From Fidelibacterota bacterium (GTDB lineage Bacteria > Marinisomatota > Marinisomatia > SCGC-AAA003-L08 > TMED6): 6,015 nucleotides of DNA. The stretch covers positions 18,606 to 24,620 of the forward strand of contig PAOX01000030.1 of the NCBI GenBank assembly GCA_002710085.1. Reading direction: 5' to 3'. Shown in pieces: positions 1 through 5,881 of the stretch; the first letter of the stretch is position 1; the number at the start of each line of letters is the position of its first letter. A program made the translations under genes and the position numbers. The notes beneath the pieces are model-generated. The model worked only from the letters and a program-made list of their open reading frames with translations. It ran no database searches and was not told the DNA's origin.

Positions 1-137
1 ACATGTTAATTAATGCTGAAAAAATATTGGTTAAAAAACGTTTTATGAAAAAAGATGAAACTTTTATATTAACAGCTGGAGTTCCTGTTGGTGTTTCTGG
101 TTCAACTAATATGATACAAATTCAAAAGATAAAATAA
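1..137 (+). CDS. pyk: Pyruvate kinase, C-terminal end (partial, 5' end outside window)
   Basis: The reading frame that starts at base 3 is open from the window edge to a TAA at 135-137 and encodes the last 44 residues of a protein. Near its end it reads ILTAGVPVGVSGSTNMIQI. This matches the conserved C-terminal strand and loop of pyruvate kinase, the 'G-D-x-v-v-v-t-a-G-x-P-x-g-x-x-G-x-T-N' region of the allosteric C domain. In family members this region contributes to effector binding and tetramer contacts. The enzyme converts phosphoenolpyruvate and ADP to pyruvate and ATP in the cytoplasm, as the last step of glycolysis. The catalytic barrel lies upstream of the window, so activity cannot be assessed here. 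The stop codon touches the stop codon of the convergent gene with no base between them. Identification is firm because this motif is distinctive, despite the short fragment. Confidence 0.9.
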   Translation, partial: MLINAEKILVKKRFMKKDETFILTAGVPVGVSGSTNMIQIQKIK

Positions 138-147
138 TTATTTTTTT
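131..147. terminator. Possible weak bidirectional terminator at convergent stops
   Basis: Bases 131-144 are a perfect 14-base palindrome (AAAATAATTATTTT) centred exactly between the two abutting stop codons. A run of seven T follows on the plus strand at 141-147, and a T-rich stretch lies on the other side when read on the minus strand. As RNA it could form only about five A-U pairs around an AATT loop, so it is a poor intrinsic terminator. It is listed because no other terminator is visible between the convergent genes. In such AT-rich DNA it could be chance. Confidence 0.2.
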
Positions 148-410
148 ACTCCAAAACTTTTCATTTCTTCCCATTCTAATTTTGAATATTTATTAGGAAG
201 CATTTCTAATGGAGGCATATTACCACTATTTTTTGTATAGCTAACACATTCTTCTAATTGAATATCATAGATGTAATCATCAATTTTTTTTAGTTCAGAT
301 AATAATTGTCTATGCTTAAGACCATTATTAGAATATGTACTTTTTTTATGACCTTCATGTATATCTAACCACAAGGTCATTCTTCTCATTTGTGCTTGAT
401 CTAAGTTCAT
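138..410 (-). CDS. Hypothetical protein, 90 residues, downstream of YfhO-family gene
   Basis: I do not recognise this protein. It is a complete 90-residue ORF with an ATG start and a good Shine-Dalgarno sequence (AAAGGAT, five to six bases before the ATG), which supports real translation. It lies 16 bases downstream of the YfhO-family gene on the same strand, so the two probably share a transcript. The protein looks soluble and charged, with no signal peptide or membrane segment. Likely helices are around residues 3-18 and 31-55, followed by a Pro-containing turn (MPPLEMLP, about 65-72) and a short C-terminal helix. It has one Cys (residue 55) and two Trp (14 and 80). No metal-binding cluster, catalytic motif or DNA-binding signature is apparent. 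Codon and base use resemble the neighbours, so there is no sign of recent transfer. No function is proposed. Confidence 0.7.
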   Translation of the reverse strand: MNLDQAQMRRMTLWLDIHEGHKKSTYSNNGLKHRQLLSELKKIDDYIYDIQLEECVSYTKNSGNMPPLEMLPNKYSKLEWEEMKSFGVKK

Positions 411-414
411 AAAT

Positions 415-421
415 ATCCTTT
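415..421 (-). promoter_or_regulatory. Ribosome binding site of the 90-residue protein
   Basis: On the minus strand the sequence AAAGGAT lies just before the ATG at 410-408, with about five bases between AGGA and the start. It sits inside the 16-base gap after the YfhO-family stop codon. It therefore supports both the chosen start and translation from a shared mRNA. The upstream YfhO-family gene has no comparable site. Confidence 0.6.
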
Positions 422-426
422 AATGA

Positions 427-2697
427 TTATTTAATTTTTTTATTATTTACTGTTAACAAATATGTTGATAAACAGCATAAAAGCATAACAAAAAAGATAG
501 TTATACTAATGAATGAAGAGTATTTAACATCATTATAATTAAACTGCATAATAATTTTATTTTTACCTTTTGGTACAACAAACCCCCTTAAAAGACCATT
601 AATTTGTATAATATCAATATCATGATTTATAATTTCCCAATTAGGATAATAAATTTCGCTTAGACCAATAAAATTATTATCCTCTGTTTCTGTTTCTATA
701 ATAATTTGATTAGGTGACCACTTTAGTATTTTAGCTTTTGAATTCAAATTTGATTTTGTGAATTTTGGTATATCAGATTTTGTATATGATAACTTTAATG
801 GATTAAATTGATCACTATTCATAGCTATTAGTAACTCTTCGTCTTTATCATACTTAATAAGATCATCTACAAAGAAAATTCTATTCATTGGTTGAAGACT
901 TTCTTCTGTTGAGATAATTTCCCATTCTCTATTCCAATTAATCATTTTTTTAACATTAAGTAATCGAAATAAATTTCTTCCTATATTCGTGTTAAGATAG
1001 GGTTCAAATTGAGCATAATTTTTTAACTTAGCGGGATGATACCCAGTAATATCTTCTAAATTAGCATAAGCTGCCCAGTTTCTAATTTGATTATATCCTG
1101 TAAATGAAATAATACGATAAGGTTTTTTAATATCTTGAGTTAATTCTTTTAAGTCATCTAATGGTAGAATCATTTCTTGAAGTGTAGATTGTTTAATTTT
1201 AACAGATGGATTATCAATAATTTGTTGATTTATAAAATACATGTCAATTATTGCTAAGATAATAAAAGATAATATAAAGGTATTATTTTTGATTGTATTA
1301 TACAACGAATATATAGTAACTCCAACTATAGAAGATATAATAATAATTAACTTATTTAAATCATTATGTATCATATCTTTTACTATTAATAAAACATCTG
1401 CTCTGATATTAATCAAATCAACAATTAATAATTTAAATATGATAAAAAAGATGAATAAAGATCCTAAAATTCCAATCAGATATTTAGAATTTATTTTATT
1501 GTCAATTGAATTTATAAAAGCTTGAAAACCTAATGTTGAAAGTATAATAATTGAAAATTGAAACATCATTAATGCCATCATTGGAACTCTAAATTTATTA
1601 AAAAATGGCATATAATTAAATAGTACTTCAAATAAGAAAAAGTTTTTTCCAAAAGATAGCAATAGGAAGAAAATACTCAAAATTAAAAAGTATATATATG
1701 TATGGTTTTTTATTTTTTTAATAGTACCATAAATAATAAATACTATTGTAAAAATTCCTAAATAATTAGGAAAATCTGTCATTGCAGGTTCAATAGTTCC
1801 CCAATAGCTTCTACCTCCAAAGCCATAAAATGAAGGTATTAAAAATGTAATCATTTCATACATTGAAAAAGACCAATTAGTGGCATAATCTAAGGCTGCT
1901 CCACCTTGAACTGCGCCTCTTATAGAATGCTCTGAATAAAGATAGCTAGGCCATATGATTGATAAAGACATCAAGAAGCCAGATAATAGAGCACCTATTA
2001 AATGATAATAAAATTTTGGAAAGAATTTTGATGTAATGATTTTATGTAAAACAAAAATTCCAATCATGAGCCATGTATAATAAGCAATTTGAATATGACC
2101 TCTTTGTAATTGGAAACCTATTAATATTGCTAATATTCCTAAATTTTGTAAATTTGTTTTTTCCCAAAGCTTAAATAGAGCAAAACATATCCATGGAATA
2201 TAAGCAGCTGTCATAATTTGACTTCCATGGCCATGTACAATACATACATTCATATAAGGTGTCATTAGAAATAAGGCAGAACCAAATAGAGAAACAAGAA
2301 AATCAACTTTCAAAAATCTTAATAATACGTAAACACCTAAGCCAGCAAAGATCAGATGAATTAATTGTGTCCAAATTTCTGGTGCAGAAAATATTTTTAA
2401 GATATTTAATACCAAATTGGGCATATAATAATTAGATATATTTTGTAATGAATGTATAGTTGGCATCCCACCAAAAATAGAAGGTAACCAATATGGGTAT
2501 TCTCCATTTAAACCTTGAAGATTTTTAATAGATTCTGAAATCATTTTAGGCGCAAAGTAATCACCTGAGGCAAAAACATATGTACCATCTATAAAGTTTT
2601 TATATAAAAAAGCAGTAATTAAAAATAATGTTGTTACAACTATCGATAGTTGTATTATCTTATTTTTATCAATTTTAAAGTTTTTTATTAAATTCAT
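427..2697 (-). CDS. YfhO-family polytopic membrane protein (putative GT-C glycosyltransferase)
   Basis: This is a complete 756-residue integral membrane protein. A first membrane helix (about 15-35) is followed by a loop with a Gly-Asp pair (45-46) and the motif FGGMPT (75-80), then about a dozen more helices to residue 490. A soluble, probably periplasmic domain spans about 495-725, and one last helix lies at 727-748. Motifs I associate with the YfhO family are GHGSQI (156-161), RGHIQIAYY (199-207), ITGYHPAKLKNY (550-561), and the late YYPNW (683-687) followed by a Gly/Lys turn and Phe/Tyr strand (709-721). Bacillus YfhO moves a sugar from an undecaprenyl-phosphate donor onto lipoteichoic acid; Gram-negative members are largely uncharacterised. 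The role here is therefore inferred as sugar transfer from a polyprenyl-phosphate donor onto an envelope acceptor. The gene is divergent from a GT-B glycosyltransferase 19 bases away and precedes the 90-residue ORF. No Shine-Dalgarno sequence precedes its ATG. The family call is strong; donor and acceptor are unknown. Confidence 0.85.
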   Translation of the reverse strand: MNLIKNFKIDKNKIIQLSIVVTTLFLITAFLYKNFIDGTYVFASGDYFAPKMISESIKNLQGLNGEYPYWLPSIFGGMPTIHSLQNISNYYMPNLVLNILKIFSAPEIWTQLIHLIFAGLGVYVLLRFLKVDFLVSLFGSALFLMTPYMNVCIVHGHGSQIMTAAYIPWICFALFKLWEKTNLQNLGILAILIGFQLQRGHIQIAYYTWLMIGIFVLHKIITSKFFPKFYYHLIGALLSGFLMSLSIIWPSYLYSEHSIRGAVQGGAALDYATNWSFSMYEMITFLIPSFYGFGGRSYWGTIEPAMTDFPNYLGIFTIVFIIYGTIKKIKNHTYIYFLILSIFFLLLSFGKNFFLFEVLFNYMPFFNKFRVPMMALMMFQFSIIILSTLGFQAFINSIDNKINSKYLIGILGSLFIFFIIFKLLIVDLINIRADVLLIVKDMIHNDLNKLIIIISSIVGVTIYSLYNTIKNNTFILSFIILAIIDMYFINQQIIDNPSVKIKQSTLQEMILPLDDLKELTQDIKKPYRIISFTGYNQIRNWAAYANLEDITGYHPAKLKNYAQFEPYLNTNIGRNLFRLLNVKKMINWNREWEIISTEESLQPMNRIFFVDDLIKYDKDEELLIAMNSDQFNPLKLSYTKSDIPKFTKSNLNSKAKILKWSPNQIIIETETEDNNFIGLSEIYYPNWEIINHDIDIIQINGLLRGFVVPKGKNKIIMQFNYNDVKYSSFISITIFFVMLLCCLSTYLLTVNNKKIK

Positions 2698-2711
2698 ATA
2701 AATAATATAAT
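2683..2711 (+). promoter_or_regulatory. Possible promoter of the glycosyltransferase gene
   Basis: A perfect TATAAT at 2706-2711 lies five bases before the glycosyltransferase ATG at 2717. A weak TTTTAT at 2683-2688 sits 17 bases upstream as a possible -35 box, inside the first codons of the divergent YfhO-family gene. Transcription from it would begin at or next to the ATG, giving a leaderless mRNA. That would agree with the absence of a Shine-Dalgarno sequence. TATAAT is common by chance in DNA this AT-rich, so this is only a candidate. Confidence 0.25.
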
Positions 2712-2716
2712 TAAAA

Positions 2717-3853
2717 ATGAAAATTATTTGGCTCTCAGAAATAAAATGGTCTTATCTAAGGACAAGAAAACAACATATATTATCTAATTTTGATAATACT
2801 GATGAGATTTTATTTGTTGAGCCATTATCATTTAATTTAAAAAATAAATTTCACATATCTATTGAAAAGAATATTAAATATGTCACAATTCCTCAAGTAC
2901 AAAATTCAGATATCGCTTTTATAAACTATTTAATAAATTTTTTCCCATTCAAATGGCTTTTAAAAAAAATATCTAAATTTTTAATTAATAATATTTTAAG
3001 AAAAATAGATTTCAAACCAGATATTCTTATCACATCTAATGTTTTTTGGATTGATTATTTAATAGAAATTAAAAATAGATTAGGTTTGAAAATTATATAT
3101 GATTGTAATGATAATCCATTAGCATTTCCTAATTCTGGCAATAAAGAAACATACTTTATTAAAACATTAAAATATGCTGATAAGATCATTGTTCCATTTA
3201 AATCTTATATAAACTTTATACCTAAACAGTATCATTCAAAAATTGAAATTATATCAAATGGTGTAGATTCTAAATTAATTTTATCAGATAAAAAAGAACA
3301 AAAAAAAGCTAATTCATATGTTGAGAAATTAAAAGATAAAGATATTGTTATGTTTATTGGTTCGATTGATACAAGATTAGATTTTGATCTTATTGAAAAG
3401 GTTGTGTGTGATCTTTCAAAAATGCATTTTCTTTTTATAGGAGATATTAAACGACAAGTTGAAAAAAGTTTTAAACAGATTACAAAATTTAAGAATGTCT
3501 ATCATATAAATAGTATTAATTACAATCAAATTGGTCAATATTTAAATTATGCAAAGGTTTGTATAATCCCTTTCAAAAGAAATAATCTTTCAAAGTTTAT
3601 TCTCCCCAATAAAATTTTTGAATATTCCATATTAGAGAAGCCTTTTATTTTAACTAATTTTAATTTTGAATTAAAAGATTTGAACCCTGATTTTTTAATT
3701 GCAAAAGATCATTTTGAATTCTCTAAATTAATTTTAGAACAAATAGACAATCCAATGAATACTCAGAGATTAAAAGCATTTGCCTCAAAATATGAATGGA
3801 ATCAAATAAGTTCTCAGTATAGAGCAATGATTTTAGATAATTTGAAAAAATAA
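2717..3853 (+). CDS. GT-B fold glycosyltransferase, GT4-like
   Basis: This is a complete 378-residue protein, a usual length for a GT4-type enzyme. The N-terminal Rossmann half contains WLSEIKWSYLRTRKQH (5-20), typical of an acceptor-side start, then YDCNDNP (128-134) and a strand with ADKIIVP (154-160). The hinge reads IISNGVD (178-184), the usual GT4 linker. The C-terminal half carries FIGSIDTRLDFDLI (213-226) and the nucleotide-sugar site region P-N-K-I-F-E-Y (297-303) followed by EKPFILTN (307-314). This corresponds to the GT4 'P-x-K-l-f-E-y-x-a-x-g-k-P' signature and includes the Glu expected to contact the donor ribose. A basic, hydrophobic stretch at about 69-97 could dock the enzyme on the inner membrane face; there is no signal peptide. 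It probably transfers a sugar from a nucleotide donor in surface polysaccharide or glycolipid synthesis, but sugar and acceptor are unknown. No Shine-Dalgarno sequence precedes the start, which is chosen because the conserved N-terminus begins at once. Confidence 0.85.
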   Translation: MKIIWLSEIKWSYLRTRKQHILSNFDNTDEILFVEPLSFNLKNKFHISIEKNIKYVTIPQVQNSDIAFINYLINFFPFKWLLKKISKFLINNILRKIDFKPDILITSNVFWIDYLIEIKNRLGLKIIYDCNDNPLAFPNSGNKETYFIKTLKYADKIIVPFKSYINFIPKQYHSKIEIISNGVDSKLILSDKKEQKKANSYVEKLKDKDIVMFIGSIDTRLDFDLIEKVVCDLSKMHFLFIGDIKRQVEKSFKQITKFKNVYHINSINYNQIGQYLNYAKVCIIPFKRNNLSKFILPNKIFEYSILEKPFILTNFNFELKDLNPDFLIAKDHFEFSKLILEQIDNPMNTQRLKAFASKYEWNQISSQYRAMILDNLKK

Positions 3854-3861
3854 ATTTACTT

Positions 3862-3897
3862 TTTAATCTCTTGCAGAGTTCAGTCGAGAAGATTAAA
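3862..3897 (+). other. Inverted repeat (hairpin) after the glycosyltransferase stop
   Basis: TTTAATCT at 3862-3869 is exactly complementary to AGATTAAA at 3890-3897. After a single bulged A at 3889, pairing continues for four more pairs (CTTG at 3870-3873 with CGAG at 3885-3888, including one G-U), leaving an 11-base loop. No T-run follows on the plus strand, so it is not a canonical intrinsic terminator. It could end or stabilise the glycosyltransferase mRNA, or be an operator-like site, since it overlaps the candidate ffh promoter. The complementarity is seen directly; the role is inference. Confidence 0.4.
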
Positions 3898-3912
3898 TTA
3901 CCGGGCTATAAA
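3884..3912 (+). promoter_or_regulatory. Candidate sigma70-type promoter of the ffh-rpsP-khpA operon
   Basis: TCGAGA at 3884-3889 matches four of six bases of TTGACA. TATAAA at 3907-3912 matches five of six of TATAAT. The spacing is exactly 17 bases. Transcription would start near 3919, giving a leader of about 33 bases before the ffh ATG. A weaker alternative is TTGCAG at 3871-3876 with TAAATT at 3894-3899, also 17 bases apart. The GC-containing stretch GTCGAG and CCGGGC stands out from the AT-rich surroundings. A promoter is expected here because the gap is long for this compact window. Confidence 0.4.
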
Positions 3913-3928
3913 ATAAATGTAATTTTAT
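3908..3928 (+). other. A/T inverted repeat in the ffh leader
   Basis: ATAAAAT at 3908-3914 is perfectly complementary to ATTTTAT at 3922-3928 around a seven-base loop. It overlaps the candidate -10 box and lies just before the TAGGGA sequence upstream of ffh. As RNA, the seven A-U pairs would be weak. It may simply reflect the AT-rich promoter region. Confidence 0.25.
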
Positions 3929-3951
3929 CGTAGGGAATATTAAGTAAAAAA

Positions 3952-5274
3952 ATGTTTGAACAAATACAATCAAGATTAGATAAAGTTTTAACTAGTATTA
4001 GAGGTGAAGGTAAAATCACTGAATCTAATATTGACTCTGCATTGAGAGATGTAAGAAGAGCGTTATTAGAGGCGGATGTAAACTATAAGGTAGTAAAATC
4101 TTTTATTACACGTGTTAAAGAAAAATCAAAAGGACATAAAGTTTTTTCTTCTATAAAACCTGGAGAGCAATTTGTAAAATTGTTAAAAGATGAATTAACA
4201 TATTTTTTAGGTGGAGAAAATAATAATGATGATTTTTGTAAGAAAAAGCCTTCTATTATACTACTATCAGGACTTCAAGGTTCAGGTAAAACAACAACGT
4301 CTGTAAAACTAGCATATCATTTAGAGCATAAAAAAAATAGAAAACCTTTATTAATAGCAGCAGATTTACAGAGACCCGCAGCAGTAGAGCAATTAAAAGT
4401 ATTAGCAAACGAACAAAATATTGAAACTTTTTACATAGAAAATTGCAAAGATCCTAAAGAGGTAGTTAAAAAAGGAATTGAATATTCAAAAAACAAACCT
4501 TTTGATTGCCTTATTATTGATACGGCAGGCAGATTACATGTTGATGATGATTTAATGAATGAAATAAAAGAAATAAGCATGATTGCAAACCCTACTGAAA
4601 CTTTATATGTTGCAGATAGTATGACAGGACAGGATGCTGTTAATTCTGCTGTAGAATTTAATAATTGTTTAGATGTTACAGGAATCATATTAACTAAATT
4701 AGATGGAGATTCTAGAGGAGGGGCAGCCTTATCATTAAGAGAATGTACTGGTAAACCTATAAAATTTATTGGAATGGGTGAATCAATTAAAAGTTTTGAT
4801 GCATTCCACCCTGAACGTATGGCTTCAAGAATTTTAGGCATGGGAGATATTGTTAGTTTAGTCGAAAAAGCTGAACAAACTTTTGATAAAGATGTAGCGT
4901 TGTCAAGTGCGCAAAGATTAAAAGAAGGAATATTTACATTTGAAGATTATAAGTCTCAAATTCAGCAAATAAAGAAAATGGGTTCTTTATCTAGTTTAAT
5001 GTCAATGGTTCCAGGCTTTTCTAAAATTAAAAAAGATGTTAGTTTAAATGATGATGAATTTAAATGGATTGAAGCCATCATCAATTCTATGACAAAAAAA
5101 GAAAGAAGAAAACCAGAAATTATAAATGGTTCTCGAAGAAAGAGAATAGCCTTTGGAAGCGGTAGGTCTATTCAAGAAGTAAACAATTTAATTAAACAAT
5201 TCAATCAAATGAAGATAATGATTAAAAAAATGAAAAATAAAAAAAATATGAATTTGCCATTTAATTTTGGTTAA
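3952..5274 (+). CDS. ffh: Signal recognition particle protein Ffh (SRP54 GTPase)
   Basis: Ffh binds SRP RNA and signal sequences on ribosomes translating membrane and secreted proteins, and delivers them through FtsY to the Sec translocon. The 440-residue length is normal for bacteria. The N-terminal helical domain (about 1-85) includes LRDVRRALLEADVN (31-44). The GTPase domain has the P-loop GLQGSGKTTT (107-116), DLQRPAA (138-144), DTAGR (190-194), TKLDGD (248-253) and GMGE (274-277), so all G motifs are intact. The Met-rich M domain (about 310-430) has the finger-loop region MGSLSSLMSMVPG (343-355) and the RNA-binding part SRRKRIAFGSGRS (394-406) with its conserved Arg and Gly-Ser-Gly. The ATG is chosen because the protein starts as family members do. 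The nearest purine-rich site, AGGGA at 3932-3936, is 15 bases away, so initiation looks SD-poor. rpsP follows after 34 bases, a conserved pairing. Confidence 0.97.
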   Translation: MFEQIQSRLDKVLTSIRGEGKITESNIDSALRDVRRALLEADVNYKVVKSFITRVKEKSKGHKVFSSIKPGEQFVKLLKDELTYFLGGENNNDDFCKKKPSIILLSGLQGSGKTTTSVKLAYHLEHKKNRKPLLIAADLQRPAAVEQLKVLANEQNIETFYIENCKDPKEVVKKGIEYSKNKPFDCLIIDTAGRLHVDDDLMNEIKEISMIANPTETLYVADSMTGQDAVNSAVEFNNCLDVTGIILTKLDGDSRGGAALSLRECTGKPIKFIGMGESIKSFDAFHPERMASRILGMGDIVSLVEKAEQTFDKDVALSSAQRLKEGIFTFEDYKSQIQQIKKMGSLSSLMSMVPGFSKIKKDVSLNDDEFKWIEAIINSMTKKERRKPEIINGSRRKRIAFGSGRSIQEVNNLIKQFNQMKIMIKKMKNKKNMNLPFNFG

Positions 5275-5296
5275 ATTTATTTAATAATAATTATGG

Positions 5297-5302
5297 AAGG
5301 AG
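5297..5302 (+). promoter_or_regulatory. Strong ribosome binding site deciding the TTG start of rpsP
   Basis: AAGGAG, extended on both sides as GGAAGGAGT, ends six bases before the TTG at 5309. The protein read from this TTG begins exactly as S16 does (M-A-V-K-I-R). The ATG at 5293 is out of frame, and the first in-frame ATG (residue 10) would cut into the conserved core. The site therefore fixes TTG as the start. Confidence 0.85.
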
Positions 5303-5308
5303 TATACA

Positions 5309-5857
5309 TTGGCAGTTAAAATAAGATTTAAAAGAATGGGAAGAAAGAAAAGTCCTTTTTATCGTATTGTAGCTATTGATTCTAGTAAAAAAAGAAGCGG
5401 AAAAGAAATTGAAAGATTAGGGTGGTTTAATCCTGTTAGTTCAAATCATGACTGTAATATTAAAGAAGATTTAGTAATTAAATGGTTGAAAGATGGAGCA
5501 ATTCCTTCAGATTCTGTTCATTCTTTATTCAAAAGAACAGGTTTAAACTACAAATGGCACCTTATAACTCAAGGTAAGTCAGATAGTGAAATAGATAAGT
5601 TGCTTCAAGAATGGTTAAAGAATGAAGAAGCAAGAAATCAAAGAAAGAAAGATAAAAAATTATCTAAAAAATCAAAATCAAAATCAGCTGAAGATATCGA
5701 AGTAAGTAGTGCTGAAGCTCCAGCAGCAGAAGAAGCTCCAGCAGCAGAAGAAGCTCCAGCTGAAGAAGAAGCTCCAGCTGAAGAAGAAGCTCCAGCAGCA
5801 GAAGAAGCTCCAGCTGAAGAAGAAGCTCCAGATAAAGAGGAAGAAGATAAAAAGTAA
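5309..5857 (+). CDS. rpsP: 30S ribosomal protein S16 with long acidic repeat tail
   Basis: S16 binds 16S rRNA in the 30S subunit and helps it assemble. Residues 1 to about 80 are the conserved core: AVKIRFKRMGRKKSPFYRIV (2-21), then SSKKRSGKEIERLGWFNP (25-42), then a segment ending in the SVHSLFKRTGL region (69-79). At 182 residues it is about twice the usual 80-90. The additional part has three zones: a probably helical stretch with SDSEIDKLLQEWLKNEEA (91-108), a Lys-rich linker (113-126), and an acidic low-complexity tail (127-182) made largely of Ala-Pro-x-x-Glu-Glu repeats. From memory, Bacteroidetes S16 proteins also often carry Ala/Glu-rich tails, which fits the suggested lineage. The tail is expected to be disordered and solvent-exposed; its function is unknown. 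The gene starts with TTG behind a strong ribosome binding site and lies between ffh and khpA. Confidence 0.97.
   Translation: MAVKIRFKRMGRKKSPFYRIVAIDSSKKRSGKEIERLGWFNPVSSNHDCNIKEDLVIKWLKDGAIPSDSVHSLFKRTGLNYKWHLITQGKSDSEIDKLLQEWLKNEEARNQRKKDKKLSKKSKSKSAEDIEVSSAEAPAAEEAPAAEEAPAEEEAPAEEEAPAAEEAPAEEEAPDKEEEDKK
5717..5842 (+). repeat. 18-bp tandem repeat coding for the S16 tail
   Basis: Seven in-frame 18-base units start at 5717, 5735, 5753, 5771, 5789, 5807 and 5825. The first six encode A-P-A-(A/E)-E-E (S16 residues 137-172) and the seventh is degenerate (A-P-D-K-E-E, 173-178). Each begins GCTCCA. Units differ mainly at the fourth codon, which is GCA (Ala) or GAA (Glu), with the third codon GCA or GCT accordingly. 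The near identity in DNA, not just in protein, suggests recent duplication by slippage or unequal recombination. Copy number may vary among relatives. Confidence 0.9.
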
Positions 5858-5871
5858 AAACACTAAAAAAT

Positions 5872-5875
5872 GGAG
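5872..5875 (+). promoter_or_regulatory. Ribosome binding site of khpA
   Basis: GGAG at 5872-5875 lies six bases before the ATG at 5882, the usual spacing. Other in-frame ATGs at 5870, 5876 and 5888 are overlapped by, adjacent to, or too far from the site, so 5882 is preferred. Confidence 0.55.
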
Positions 5876-5881
5876 ATGAAT

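Noticed and set aside
1241..1525. Plus-strand 94-codon open frame
   Set aside because: It lies wholly antisense within the well-supported YfhO-family gene, has a low-complexity Ile/Lys/Asn composition typical of the reverse of AT-rich membrane-helix codons, and shows no recognisable motif.
3862..3897. Canonical intrinsic terminator for the glycosyltransferase gene
   Set aside because: The stem is AT-rich with a bulge and is followed by TTACCGGG rather than a T-run, so it fails the usual criteria. It is kept only as an inverted repeat of unknown role.
3854..3951. SRP RNA (4.5S) or another known small RNA gene in the gap before ffh
   Set aside because: The conserved SRP RNA apical loop (GGAA-type tetraloop with its flanking symmetric and asymmetric loops) is absent, and no tRNA or riboswitch consensus is visible.
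4431..4841. Minus-strand 136-codon open frame
   Set aside because: It is antisense to the GTPase domain of ffh, whose motifs are all intact. The translation resembles no known family and is best explained as a shadow of ffh codon use.
5717..5842. CRISPR-like or other non-coding repeat array
   Set aside because: The 18-base units are contiguous with no spacers, keep the reading frame, and encode a regular hexapeptide within S16, so they are a coding tandem repeat.
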